Source of the DNA: Bacteroidia bacterium
GTDB taxonomy: Bacteria; Bacteroidota; Bacteroidia; Cytophagales; Flammeovirgaceae
Direction: 5' to 3'
Length of the DNA stretch: 64,000 nt
Assembly (NCBI GenBank): GCA_030425505.1
Contig: JAUIAB010000001.1
Span: forward strand, 248,001 to 312,000
In this document: piece by piece, positions 1 to 8,975 of the stretch
Position numbering within the stretch: position 1 is the first letter of the stretch
How the letters are laid out: each line of letters opens with the position of its first letter
Translations under genes and position numbers: made by a program
Notes under the pieces: model-generated
Told to the model about the DNA's origin: nothing
The model's database searches: none
The model's input: only the letters and a program-made list of their open reading frames with translations

Positions 1-1176
1 GTAGAGATTAAAGAAGGTGATGATTTAATCATCTCTACAGAAGATTTAGTTGGAAATAGAGATAAAATAAGCACTACGTACACTTCATTGGTTAGAGATG
101 TAAAAGCAGGCGATAGCATTTTAATTGACGATGGAAAAATAGAACTTAAAGTTTACAAAGTAGATGGTAAAGAAGTGTTTACTAAAATAATTTATGGAGG
201 GGAATTGAAGTCAAAAAAAGGGATGAACCTTCCGGATACGGATATTTCAGAACCTTCTTTAACTAAAAAGGACAAAAAAGACTTGGAGTTTGGACTTTCG
301 CATGAAGTAGATTGGGTAGCACTTTCTTTTGTAAGAAGCTCTGGGGATTTGCAAGGAGTTAAAAATAAAATCAAAGAGAAGGGTATTCACACAAAAGTTA
401 TTGCTAAAATTGAAAGACCAGAAGCAATAAAAAATATAGATAAAATTATAGACGAGGCGGATGGAATAATGGTAGCACGAGGAGATTTGGGCGTTGAAAT
501 AAAAATGGAAGATGTACCTATGCTACAAAAAGAGATTATTAAGAAATGTAATATAGCATCTAAGCCAGTTATTGTCGCTACACAAATGATGGAGAGCATG
601 ATTGACAACCCTCGTCCAACACGTGCAGAAACAAATGATGTGGCAAATGCAGTAATTGATGGTACCGATGCTGTCATGCTAAGTGCAGAAACAGCTTCTG
701 GAAAATATCCTGTTCAAACGATTCAGCATATGACTAGCATAATCCAGTCTGTAGAAAAAAGCGCTGATATTTACCATAAATACTATAAGCATGATTTATC
801 TGAGCCTGATTTTGCTAGCAATATTTTGGTAGATAGTGCTTGCAATATGGCTCAAATGACGAATGCCAAAGCCATTATCGGAATGACATACTCTGGGTTT
901 ACTGCATTTTTGATTGCTAAGCATAGACCTCAGTCCGATATTTTTGTTTTTACCTCTAATAAAAAGTTGCTTAACACTCTTAATCTAGTTTGGGGAGTTA
1001 GAGCATTTTACTATAGTAAAATGATATCAACAGATGGTACATTTAAAGATCTTGAGCAGTTTTTATTAAAAGCAGGATACCTACGTAAAGGAGATACTTT
1101 TATAAATACGGGAAGTATGCCTTTGAAAGAAAGAGGAAAAACAAATATGGTTAAGATAAGTAAGGCTAATGGATAA
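1..1176 (+). CDS. pyk: Pyruvate kinase, 5' end cut off by the window
   Basis: Catalyses phosphoenolpyruvate + ADP to pyruvate + ATP, the last step of glycolysis, in the cytosol. The frame is open from base 1, so the N-terminus (roughly 85 residues including the usual KIVATIGP start) lies outside; 391 codons are visible, which fits a family length near 475. Seen: the rest of the B domain, the catalytic KIERPEAI segment, the Mg-binding MVARGDLGVE motif, the TQMMESM and RPTRAETNDVANAV motifs, and the C-terminal allosteric domain. A TTG at 88 is only an internal codon, not a start. The downstream 45 bp hold a weak AT hairpin. Family assignment is secure. Confidence 0.97.
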   Translation, partial: VEIKEGDDLIISTEDLVGNRDKISTTYTSLVRDVKAGDSILIDDGKIELKVYKVDGKEVFTKIIYGGELKSKKGMNLPDTDISEPSLTKKDKKDLEFGLSHEVDWVALSFVRSSGDLQGVKNKIKEKGIHTKVIAKIERPEAIKNIDKIIDEADGIMVARGDLGVEIKMEDVPMLQKEIIKKCNIASKPVIVATQMMESMIDNPRPTRAETNDVANAVIDGTDAVMLSAETASGKYPVQTIQHMTSIIQSVEKSADIYHKYYKHDLSEPDFASNILVDSACNMAQMTNAKAIIGMTYSGFTAFLIAKHRPQSDIFVFTSNKKLLNTLNLVWGVRAFYYSKMISTDGTFKDLEQFLLKAGYLRKGDTFINTGSMPLKERGKTNMVKISKANG

Positions 1177-1221
1177 GCGTTATATTTTTATATAAACGAG
1201 TTTATTCAAAACACTTAAGAT

Positions 1222-2415
1222 TTGTTGCTAAAAAAAACAAAGAAGCTATCTTATATTATTTTTTTTCTTATTTGTTCTTATCAATCAAATGCGAACAAAC
1301 AGTATTCTATAGATAGCCTATCTAATCAAATTATTCCTGGAGCTTGGCAAATTTCTAAGTACAAGCATATTCTAAAGGGAAAAAATATAGGTCTTGTTGT
1401 AAACCACACTTCTTTAGTAAAAGAGAAACATCTTTTGGATACTCTTTTAAGTCTAGATTTAAAAGTAAAAAAAGTATTTGCTCCAGAGCATGGGTTCAAA
1501 GGTCTGGGAGATGCTGGTGAAGTGATCATGGATAAAATGATCAAAAAAAACATTCCTATCAAATCCCTTTATGGGAAAAAGAAAAAGCCTAACTCTAAAG
1601 ACTTAGAGGGGTTAGATATTATGGTTTTCGATATACAAGATGTAGGGGTTCGCTTTTACACTTACATAAGCACCTTGCATCTGGTGATGGAAGCTTGTGC
1701 AGAAAACAACTTGGAGATTTTAGTACTGGACAGACCTAATCCCAATGGGCATTATGTAGATGGACCTGTATTAGATACTTCTAAGTACCAATCCTTTATA
1801 GGAATGCACCCCATACCTATAGTTTATGGGTTGACAATCGGAGAGTTGGCACAAATGATTATTGGAGAAAGTTGGTTGAAAACGAATATGGAGTGCCAAC
1901 TTAAGGTCATCCACTGTGCCAATTATACCCATCAAAGTCGCTATGAACTACCAATAAAACCCTCCCCAAACCTACCTAATGCAAGATCTATTGAGCTGTA
2001 TCCTTCTATTGGCCTTTTTGAAGGAACTGTTGTAAGTGTAGGTAGAGGAACACCCTGGCCGTTTCAGGTTTTAGGAGATACTTCTTTTAAAAAGAACTAT
2101 TCTTTCGAGTTTATTCCTCAATCTTTGCCTGGAGCAAAGTATCCTAAATACTTAAATAAAAACTGTTTCGGAATCGACCTAAGAGAAATACCAAAGGAAA
2201 TAGATGAAATTGATCTTGGGCATTTAATAGAATTATACAATAATCATCCTAACAAGAAGGCTTTTTTCAATAAAAACTTTAATTATCTAATTGGTAACAG
2301 CAAAGTAAAGCAACAAATAATAGACGGAAAAGACGAAAAGTATATTAAAAGTGCTTGGAAAAAAGAGCTAAATAATTATCTAAAAACCAGAGAAAAGTAT
2401 CGTATTTATGAATAA
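1222..2415 (+). CDS. namZ: DUF1343 / NamZ-like exo-beta-N-acetylmuramidase, secreted
   Basis: The family contains NamZ, an exo-lytic enzyme that removes terminal MurNAc from peptidoglycan fragments during cell-wall recycling; that role is inferred here from family membership. Seen: an N-terminal hydrophobic signal (about residues 8-24), then the family motifs NHTSLV, FAPEHGFKG, FDIQDVGVRFYTY, LDRPNPNGHYVDGP and GTVVSVGRGTPWPFQ. The 397 aa match the usual length. The start is TTG (a second TTG follows at once); no ATG gives a complete signal peptide. It follows pyk by 45 bp on the same strand and converges with the next gene. No other recycling genes are adjacent. Confidence 0.88.
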   Translation: MLLKKTKKLSYIIFFLICSYQSNANKQYSIDSLSNQIIPGAWQISKYKHILKGKNIGLVVNHTSLVKEKHLLDTLLSLDLKVKKVFAPEHGFKGLGDAGEVIMDKMIKKNIPIKSLYGKKKKPNSKDLEGLDIMVFDIQDVGVRFYTYISTLHLVMEACAENNLEILVLDRPNPNGHYVDGPVLDTSKYQSFIGMHPIPIVYGLTIGELAQMIIGESWLKTNMECQLKVIHCANYTHQSRYELPIKPSPNLPNARSIELYPSIGLFEGTVVSVGRGTPWPFQVLGDTSFKKNYSFEFIPQSLPGAKYPKYLNKNCFGIDLREIPKEIDEIDLGHLIELYNNHPNKKAFFNKNFNYLIGNSKVKQQIIDGKDEKYIKSAWKKELNNYLKTREKYRIYE

Positions 2416-2423
2416 AACTATAT

Positions 2424-3113
2424 CTACCCTAAAAACTTAAGCAAAAAAAATAACCATAATAGAAACCAAAACCCAAAGTATAAATACAAAGTAACTGTAA
2501 AGGGTTTACTTAAAACACTTATTGATCTATCAATATTTTTCTCAATATTTTCAAACCATAGAGTTGAGCTTAACTCGGAGCTTTCTTCAACTACTGTTTC
2601 CTTATTTACTTTTCCTAACTTATCTATTGCTTTGTTAATACTTTTGATGAATTTTTTTCGAAAAGGTAAAAATGGTATCAAACTAATAAAATTTGGAATA
2701 ACTACTTCATTAATCACCTTTAGTGTAAACTGACCCCTTGAGAGATTCTCTTTTTGTCCTTCATCAAGAGTTGTATACAACTCTTGTATCGGTGGTACAA
2801 CTGAAAGCAATACATCTTTAATATTATTGAGTAAATCCGTTGTAGTAAGTTTCTGAAATGATAAAATAAAAAAAACTATCGCTGGTAAAACTGTAATAAG
2901 TGCTATTATTGTGATAATTATCCACCCTGCATTCAAATAGCTTAAAACTATTAAACCAATAATATAAACACCTATTGAAAACATAAAACTCAATATAATA
3001 TTCAATGGTATTGTTTTAGGAAACGTTATTAAACTAGCTATAGCTATAAAAGGGTTTCGACCTTCTTTATCTTTTATTCTACCTACAATATTTTGAATAT
3101 CTACATTTTTCAT
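2424..3113 (-). CDS. Membrane protein of unknown function
   Basis: I do not recognise this 229-aa protein. It has two closely spaced hydrophobic helices at about residues 38-88 and a third at the extreme C-terminus (about 205-228), with a charged, mostly helical cytosolic or periplasmic stretch of about 115 residues between them. That stretch includes LDEGQKENLSRGQF and an FRKKFIKSINKAIDKL amphipathic segment. The ATG start follows an AT-rich leader. It converges with the NamZ-like gene (8 bp apart) and is divergent from the amine oxidase gene. No catalytic motif is visible. Confidence 0.7.
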   Translation of the reverse strand: MKNVDIQNIVGRIKDKEGRNPFIAIASLITFPKTIPLNIILSFMFSIGVYIIGLIVLSYLNAGWIIITIIALITVLPAIVFFILSFQKLTTTDLLNNIKDVLLSVVPPIQELYTTLDEGQKENLSRGQFTLKVINEVVIPNFISLIPFLPFRKKFIKSINKAIDKLGKVNKETVVEESSELSSTLWFENIEKNIDRSISVLSKPFTVTLYLYFGFWFLLWLFFLLKFLG

Positions 3114-3184
3114 TTCTCAAAAAATAGCATTTTGCAATTACAGATTCTAATCAGGGGTATTATATTTAAGCTCAAAGCTACAAT

Positions 3185-4429
3185 ATGAAAACCTATGATG
3201 CTATAATTGTTGGTGCTGGAATATCTGGATTATATGCTGGATATATATTAAAACAGAAAGGGCTTAGCGTCAAAATATTAGAAGCAAGCAGCAGGTTAGG
3301 TGGTCGAATCCATTCATTAGAAGACTTTAACGGTCAAAACATTGAGTTAGGAGCAGAGTTTATCCATGGGAAAAACTCTGTTTTGGGAGATTTAATTAAC
3401 TATTTAGACATCCCTTTGCAAAGAAGAGTTGGCAAATCCTTTATTTACTATAAAGACGAGTTAATCAATTATGTTGAAGCTGAAAATATATCTTCATTAA
3501 ACAAAGCGTTACAGTTTTTTGAAGATTACGACAGCTATTCAGGAGAAGATACTGGTGTTGATAACTATCTAAAACAATTTGACTGGTACAAAGACACACA
3601 GTCCATTTTAGCTTCTTTTGGTGTTGAATACGGAACACTAAACAAGAGGCTAAGTATTAAAAGTCTTAGTTTGGAAGAAAAAATGTGGTCTTCGGGCTCT
3701 GGGGACTATGAAATTAATACTCCACTATCAAAAGTTATTGACTTCTTAGCACAGCCTATAAAAAAAGACCTCCAACTCAACTGTCAAGTTGAATTGATAA
3801 ACTGGAATCAGCAAACCCTAGCAATTCATGCAAATAATGAGACTTTTAAAGCTCAGTATGTTCTTATTTCTACTCCAATTAGCATTTTAAAGAGCCAAGC
3901 CATTCACTTTTCTCCTTTTCTTCCAAACAACTATCTGCAAGCCATTGATAAAATAAGAATAGACATAGGAGCTAAAGTTTTTCTTTTATTTTCTGAAGTT
4001 TTTTGGCCAGAGGGAATGATTGAGCTTGTTGGCGGAAAGTATTGCCCTGTCTACACTTGTAAAAAAACTTCTTCTGAAAGCAACATAGTCACTGCCTATC
4101 TATTTGGAAAAGAGTTCATCGAAAAAGCTGAAAACGAAAAACAAATAGTCGACAACCTTTTAAATGATTTGGAAACTATTTTTGGAAAAAATACAGCTTC
4201 AAAAAAACTGGTTGATTATAAAGTTGCTGATTGGGGGAAAATGCCATTCATCAATGGATTATACTCTTACGCTTCATCTGGTTCTAATATACATTCTTCA
4301 ACACTTTCCAATCCGATTGAAAATAGAATATTCTTCATTGGAGAAGCTACAAGCACCAATGGACATAGAGCCACCATGCATGGTGCGATGGAAACAGCAG
4401 AAAACGCAGTTGCAAGAATTCTAAAATAG
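3185..4429 (+). CDS. FAD-dependent amine oxidase (flavin monoamine oxidase family)
   Basis: Predicted flavoprotein oxidising an amine, polyamine or related substrate; the substrate cannot be told from sequence. Seen: N-terminal dinucleotide fold IIVGAGISGLYAGYILKQ followed by the acidic end of beta-2 and LEASSRLGGRI, the ELGAEFIHG segment of amine oxidases, a central GAKVFLLFSEVFWP segment containing the conserved lysine, and the C-terminal FAD-binding block FFIGEATS...ATMHGAMETAENA. The 414 aa are slightly short for the family (about 430-450). No signal peptide is present, so it is cytosolic. It stands alone on its strand and does not form an obvious operon. Confidence 0.88.
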   Translation: MKTYDAIIVGAGISGLYAGYILKQKGLSVKILEASSRLGGRIHSLEDFNGQNIELGAEFIHGKNSVLGDLINYLDIPLQRRVGKSFIYYKDELINYVEAENISSLNKALQFFEDYDSYSGEDTGVDNYLKQFDWYKDTQSILASFGVEYGTLNKRLSIKSLSLEEKMWSSGSGDYEINTPLSKVIDFLAQPIKKDLQLNCQVELINWNQQTLAIHANNETFKAQYVLISTPISILKSQAIHFSPFLPNNYLQAIDKIRIDIGAKVFLLFSEVFWPEGMIELVGGKYCPVYTCKKTSSESNIVTAYLFGKEFIEKAENEKQIVDNLLNDLETIFGKNTASKKLVDYKVADWGKMPFINGLYSYASSGSNIHSSTLSNPIENRIFFIGEATSTNGHRATMHGAMETAENAVARILK

Positions 4430-4610
4430 AATAAATTAACTATCAAAAACTTTGAACTCTTACATATCAACTATAGTTATAAATACGTTAAATACATTGA
4501 GTTACATGTAAAACTGGTTTAATTCTTGATTGTAACTGTACATATTATTTAATGGCTAAAAATATACACTAACCAACAAAAAACTTTCAGCTACTTTTGT
4601 CAGTAACATT

Positions 4611-5459
4611 ATGAGAAAGATATTTATTGTTTCATTTTTTTTACTATTTACTATTTCTACACAAGCGCAGGATTATTATGTGCTTCACGTAAAAGGTGTT
4701 GTTTTAGATAAGGAGTCTGGTAAATCAATTAGCATAGGAGATAGAATCACGGGTAACTCAGAAGTTATTTTCAAGAGTACAGACGCTAAAGTAGTAGTGT
4801 TAAATAAAGAAAAAGGTAGAGCTATTCTACAACCAAAAGTAAATACCGAAGCTGAAAGCGAAATTGCTCAGTTTGTAAAAAATATGTTCGTGCCTATGAA
4901 AAAAAGCATTAGGATGAGCACAAGAGGTGAAGGAGTAATTGAAAGCTTTTCTGACTTTAAACCATATTTTGGAGAGTCTACCTTTGTAGTAATTGGTGAT
5001 GAAATTTTAATCCCAATAAATAAAGAAAAACTGAGTCTAGACCATAATCAATTTTTGGTTTACAGATACGAAAAAGATGGAACAAGAGTGAATAAAAAAT
5101 TACACCCACACCATCATGGTTTATTGAGTATTCATAAGGATAAACTTTATAATCATAAAAATGGAGTATTTAATCATGAAGAACCACATACAGTAGACCT
5201 TTATTTCTTTGACAAGAAAAAAAATACTTCGAAAAAACTAACCTCTTTTAACCCCGTGTTTGTATCGGACAAACAATTACTTTCAGAGCTTCAGTACTTG
5301 AAAACCTTTTTGGTTGAAACAAACGAAGAAAAACCTTTTACTAAAGAACTGCTAACAGATGAATACTATGATTACATAGTAGGCACATATGGAAAAATCA
5401 ACCAGAGCTATTTTGAGAAGTGGTTGGAAAAAGAAACTGAGTTACTAGAACTACTTTAA
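4611..5459 (+). CDS. Secreted protein of unknown function
   Basis: 282 aa with a clear signal peptide (MRKIFIVSFFLLFTISTQAQ, cleavage near residue 20). The mature part begins with a beta-rich region (YVLHVKGVVLDKESGKSISIGDRI) resembling sequences that describe a small SH3-like or OB-like barrel. It contains a His-rich patch (KLHPHHHGLL) near residue 165 and a helical acidic C-terminus. A Bacteroidota -7 element TACTTTTG lies at 4592-4599, 11 bp before the ATG; no good -33 box was found at the 19-bp spacing. Tail-to-tail with the following gene, 1 bp apart. Function not recognised. Confidence 0.7.
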   Translation: MRKIFIVSFFLLFTISTQAQDYYVLHVKGVVLDKESGKSISIGDRITGNSEVIFKSTDAKVVVLNKEKGRAILQPKVNTEAESEIAQFVKNMFVPMKKSIRMSTRGEGVIESFSDFKPYFGESTFVVIGDEILIPINKEKLSLDHNQFLVYRYEKDGTRVNKKLHPHHHGLLSIHKDKLYNHKNGVFNHEEPHTVDLYFFDKKKNTSKKLTSFNPVFVSDKQLLSELQYLKTFLVETNEEKPFTKELLTDEYYDYIVGTYGKINQSYFEKWLEKETELLELL

Positions 5460-5460
5460 A

Positions 5461-6207
5461 CTAATTTCTTTTAATGATAAAAACCACTGGAAGAGTAATA
5501 AAAATAAGAACGATTAAATAATGGATTATAAATTTAACCTGAACACTAGACTTACTCGAAACTAACCTAAAATACGTTATATCCTTAGTATTACTATTTT
5601 CTTGGGCAATCTCTTCGTAAACATCTTGAGGATTATCAATTTTTACTCCATAAACTGTTTCCTTCTCAAAAAACACATAAGGGATATCCAGTTTTTCTGT
5701 AAACCATAGGTAATCTTCAGAACTTAAAACCCATACTGGTTTATCGTTGGTATTGACTTCTTTATCTAATAGGGGGTACGAAAAATAAGCATCTTCTCTT
5801 TTTGTAGATCTTGCATTTTTTCGCCCAGTCAAATAAGTAGTGCCTGAATAAATACTTCCTGGCTTAGCGTTAATAAACCCAAAAAAAGTGGCATCAGGGT
5901 AGTTTTTTGCGTCATGAATACTAATTTTAGAAATAGTATCACCTGTTATTGTGTTATAAAACAACTTAAAATCATCAATAGTAAACCAACAAACTATAAG
6001 AGAAATAACTAAGGCATAAGAAAAAGTACTCCACCAAAACCGAAGCTTTTTCTTAAGAGATAAAAAAGCACCAATTCCAATACAAGGGGCATATATAGCA
6101 AGCACAACAAATAATAAAGGAATTCTATCATACAATTGTGTCATGCACCATAGAATAAAATTGGTAAATAGAAAAATAAAAATAAAATGCAGTGCTTTCC
6201 TTTTCAT
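5461..6207 (-). CDS. Membrane protein of unknown function, last gene of the metal-transport cluster
   Basis: 248 aa. Three hydrophobic helices at the N-terminus (about residues 7-20, 30-48, 60-78), an exported domain of about 130 residues, and one C-terminal helix followed by KRN. The exported part reads like a beta-rich domain (FFGFINAKPGSIYSGTTYL, PVWVLSSEDYLWFTEKL) without recognisable catalytic residues. It follows the FtsX-like permease by 23 bp on the same strand, so it may be co-transcribed. In Vibrio the Zrg zinc system also has accessory genes beside an FtsX/LolD pair, but I see no sequence evidence that this is one of those. Function unknown. Confidence 0.65.
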   Translation of the reverse strand: MKRKALHFIFIFLFTNFILWCMTQLYDRIPLLFVVLAIYAPCIGIGAFLSLKKKLRFWWSTFSYALVISLIVCWFTIDDFKLFYNTITGDTISKISIHDAKNYPDATFFGFINAKPGSIYSGTTYLTGRKNARSTKREDAYFSYPLLDKEVNTNDKPVWVLSSEDYLWFTEKLDIPYVFFEKETVYGVKIDNPQDVYEEIAQENSNTKDITYFRLVSSKSSVQVKFIIHYLIVLIFITLPVVFIIKRN

Positions 6208-6230
6208 AGGATCTAATTTAGTTTTATCTA

Positions 6231-7502
6231 CTAAGACTCCCCCAACGTCTTTGAAATATTTACCCTCAAAGCTTTAAAAGCAGGAATAATAGAAGAAAAA
6301 ACACCTACTCCAATCGTAAGCAGGAAAAGAAAAAAAGTATCTTTTGAGTTAATAATATCTAAAAAAGAAAATACAAAACTGTTATTAGATAAATGAGATA
6401 AAATGGCAAGAGCCATATAACATCCCAAAGTCCCAAAAACAAATCCCAAAAAAGACAAAATAAGCCCTTCATTAACAACAAGAGTAAAAACCTGCCATTT
6501 AGAAGCCCCAAACGTTCTCATCAAAGCCATTTCATAAACCCTTTCTTTCAAAGAATTGTACAAACTAATAAAAACACTAATCCCAGATACTAAGATGATC
6601 GCCAAAGCCAGAACCTTTAGCGTTTCAACACCTATACCTAGAAGATTAAATAACCGGCTAATCTCATAGCTAGGCACAGCAGCTTGCATATTCGTATTCT
6701 CATTAATCTGACGAGGAATTTGTATTGTACCTAAAGGACTCCTAAACTTTACCAGCAAAGCAGTAATTTCCTTATCCTCTTCATAGCGGTGATTATGCTC
6801 TTCTTCGTGCATTTCATGATCATCATGAGGCATATGCTCTTCTTTCTCGTGTTCATCATCACTCTCCTGGTGCTCATTGCCATGATCATGCACCTCCCAA
6901 ACACTTTCCAAAGAAGTAAGAATCAACTGGTCAATAACTGAATTCGTTGGTTCTAAAACTCCTACAACAGTAAACGGATGCTCCTCATGTCCTGGGGCAG
7001 TCTCCACACTAACCAAACCATGTGTACTAAAAAAGTGATCTCCAATGTCTAACTCCAACACCTTAGCTACCGAAGCACCTACAGTTACTTCAAACGATTT
7101 TTCCCAGATCTTACCTTTAGCAACTTTTGCTTCATATAAATCCAAATAAGACCGCTCAGTACCTACAATTCTATACCCCTTATGACTATCCCCATACGAA
7201 AGAGGAATAGCCTTCTTAACCAGTGGATGCTGCATCAGCTTTTTAGCTTCAACCAATTCAATATTACCAGTAGGATCGTCGATGTGCAACACAGAAGACA
7301 AAATCAACTGCAAAGGACTACCCTTTGCTCCTGTCACCATATCAATACCTTTGATATTCTTCTCAAACTGTTCCTCTACAATAGTGCTAATATGCAACAC
7401 CAATGAAATAAGACCAACACCCAAAGCCAGAAGCAACAAACTCAAAAAAGTATTCAGAGGTCGGTCTACAATATTTTTTACACTCAACTTAAAAATATTC
7501 AT
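6231..7502 (-). CDS. FtsX/MacB-type ABC transporter permease with a histidine-rich periplasmic loop
   Basis: 423-aa integral membrane component of an ABC system. Seen: a first helix (about 15-38), a long MacB-like periplasmic domain, then three helices near 290-312, 340-368 and 385-410, the FtsX layout; YEMALMRTFGASKWQ between helices 2 and 3 is typical. Between about residues 205 and 245 lies an insertion with ten His and many Asp/Glu (e.g. HMPHDDHEMHEEEHNH), a likely low-affinity divalent-metal site. Overlaps the ATPase gene by 4 bp (translational coupling). FtsX/LolD pairs with His-rich loops are known from zinc-linked loci (Vibrio ZrgB/C); zinc as substrate here is inference from this loop and the neighbours. 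It could also act mechanically rather than as an importer. Confidence 0.88.
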   Translation of the reverse strand: MNIFKLSVKNIVDRPLNTFLSLLLLALGVGLISLVLHISTIVEEQFEKNIKGIDMVTGAKGSPLQLILSSVLHIDDPTGNIELVEAKKLMQHPLVKKAIPLSYGDSHKGYRIVGTERSYLDLYEAKVAKGKIWEKSFEVTVGASVAKVLELDIGDHFFSTHGLVSVETAPGHEEHPFTVVGVLEPTNSVIDQLILTSLESVWEVHDHGNEHQESDDEHEKEEHMPHDDHEMHEEEHNHRYEEDKEITALLVKFRSPLGTIQIPRQINENTNMQAAVPSYEISRLFNLLGIGVETLKVLALAIILVSGISVFISLYNSLKERVYEMALMRTFGASKWQVFTLVVNEGLILSFLGFVFGTLGCYMALAILSHLSNNSFVFSFLDIINSKDTFFLFLLTIGVGVFSSIIPAFKALRVNISKTLGES

Positions 7503-8125
7503 AGCTCCATCTGGTTTTTAAAATGTGCTTTTACTCTCTGATCGTGTGTAATCATAACTAAATGTGCTTTTTCCAAACTTGCTTCCTCTTTCAGCAAACT
7601 AAGAACCTTCAAGCAGTTTTTATCATCAAGGCTAGCAGTAGGCTCATCTGCCAGCAACACCTTTGGCTTATTAAGAACTGCCATAGCTATACTTACTCGT
7701 TGTTGTTCTCCCTGACTCAGAGAATATGGCTTATTCTTCCTTTTGTCAAGAATCCCTAGCTGATCCAGCACAGACTCCACCCTTTGTTTATCCTGCTTCA
7801 CCTTTGCCAGATTCTGCACCAGGAGAAGGTTTTCCATAACAGTTAATGACCGAATGAAAAAAGACTTCTGAAAAACGACTCCAACATTTTTTCCTCGAAA
7901 CTGATCCAGACTTTGCTTTCCTATTTCTGTAATATCCACAGAATCAAAAACAATACTCCCTCTTTCTGGCTTTAAAATTCCTGCCATAAGGTGCAACAGC
8001 GTTGTTTTCCCTACCCCAGACTCCCCTATTATCAGCAAATCTTCCCCATCTGATAGCTTAATATCAGGAAAATGAAAGCTCTTCTCTTTTTGATAACTAA
8101 ACTTAAGATTATTGACACTAATCAT
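7499..8125 (-). CDS. LolD/MacB-like ABC transporter ATP-binding protein
   Basis: 208-aa cytosolic ATPase partner of the overlapping permease gene. Seen: Walker A GESGVGKTT, Q-loop VFQKSFFI, signature LSQGEQQRVSIAMAV, Walker B VLLADEPTASLD and the switch His in VMITHDQRV, so all catalytic elements are intact. Length and motifs match the LolD/FtsE-type subfamily that works with FtsX-fold permeases. It is the first gene after a 206-bp gap that contains a GC-rich folded element (8204-8301), so its expression may be separable from the TonB receptor genes upstream on the same strand. Confidence 0.93.
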   Translation of the reverse strand: MISVNNLKFSYQKEKSFHFPDIKLSDGEDLLIIGESGVGKTTLLHLMAGILKPERGSIVFDSVDITEIGKQSLDQFRGKNVGVVFQKSFFIRSLTVMENLLLVQNLAKVKQDKQRVESVLDQLGILDKRKNKPYSLSQGEQQRVSIAMAVLNKPKVLLADEPTASLDDKNCLKVLSLLKEEASLEKAHLVMITHDQRVKAHFKNQMEL

Positions 8126-8203
8126 TCTTCAATAAAAGAAATAGACTTAAAAGTTACGTATTTATAACTAATAAATACCCAAGAAAAAAAGGGTGAAAAT
8201 AAT

Positions 8204-8301
8204 AGAGCACCCCCCACAAAGCTCTTCCGGCGGGTCGAGCCTACCCACCCCACATGTCCACTTCGGTCTCGCCCAGCGCCTCCTTGCCAGGGGTGCACTC
8301 T
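8204..8301 (-). ncRNA. GC-rich structured element, candidate RNA or dispersed repeat
   Basis: A 98-bp block far richer in G+C than its AT-rich surroundings, lying between the lipoprotein and ATPase genes of the metal cluster. The two ends pair: AGAGCACCCC at 8204-8213 with GGGGTGCACTCT at 8290-8301 (two-base bulge). On the minus strand an inner helix GGC(GCT)GGGCGAG with CTCG(A)CCCGCC can also form. It holds no ORF and matches no RNA family I can name (not tRNA, SRP RNA or RNase P by motif). It could be an mRNA-stability or attenuator structure between the two halves of the cluster, a small RNA, or one copy of an interspersed repeat; only one copy is in the window. Confidence 0.45.
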
Positions 8302-8331
8302 TTTTCTACAAAAAAGAAAAAAACTATCTCA

Positions 8332-8970
8332 CTATCGAACGATAAGCCTAAAAGTAAGATCAAAATCTGTATCCCCAACATTAACACCAGAAGAAACTGA
8401 CTTCATACCTTGTTGATGCTTTAATACTACCCTGAAACTACCGTTGCTTATTCCACTTCCGGCAGTCCAAGAAGAAGAAAGTCCAAGAGGGCGACCATTA
8501 GAATCTTGATCTGAATAATTAACTGGATCAGAAGGATTATCAATATTACCATCTCCAGCTGGATTAGAAAATGCACCTTCAGTAAAACCAAAGAAAACCT
8601 GGTGATCATCTGCCTCCTCTAAAATTTCTTCTGTTACATCATAGCCATGATCGTGTCCGTGGTCATCATCATGCTCTGCCAACTCATTGATAGCTTCAAT
8701 AGATAAGCTATACGTCTTGCCTACAGATAACACAATATCATCTTTTATCTCTAAACCTTGAATTCCCTCTCCATCTGGGTCTTCTGCTAATGCTGTTACC
8801 ACCTCACCATCATTACTGCTAAATGTTAGCGTTATATCCGTGATAAGCTCCGACTCATTTTCTTCTGGGGGTAGATCATCATCGTCATCCTTATCACAAG
8901 ACGTCAGGAAAAGACTTGAAACAAACGATATAAAAAAAAGAAATTTGACTAAAACATTGTACTTTTTCAT
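8332..8970 (-). CDS. Acidic, His-containing lipoprotein, predicted metal-binding partner of the TonB receptor
   Basis: 212 aa. N-terminal signal ending in a lipobox (LFLTSC, Cys near residue 25) followed by DKDDDDDLPPEENE, so a lipid-anchored envelope protein. The middle holds the cluster HDDDHGHDHGYD (about residues 100-111) and a further ADDHQ; the rest is beta-rich. Starts 5 bp after the TonB receptor stop, so the two are surely co-transcribed and probably work together at the outer membrane. A metal chaperone or substrate-capture role is inferred from composition and context; there is no family name I can give with confidence. Ends before the GC-rich element. Confidence 0.82.
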   Translation of the reverse strand: MKKYNVLVKFLFFISFVSSLFLTSCDKDDDDDLPPEENESELITDITLTFSSNDGEVVTALAEDPDGEGIQGLEIKDDIVLSVGKTYSLSIEAINELAEHDDDHGHDHGYDVTEEILEEADDHQVFFGFTEGAFSNPAGDGNIDNPSDPVNYSDQDSNGRPLGLSSSWTAGSGISNGSFRVVLKHQQGMKSVSSGVNVGDTDFDLTFRLIVR

Positions 8971-8975
8971 TGTAA

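Noticed and set aside
8204-8301. tRNA or SRP/RNase P RNA
   Set aside because: No T-loop GTTCGA-type sequence, no CCA-adjacent acceptor pairing, no GGAAGCAGC or GAGGAAAGTCC motif.
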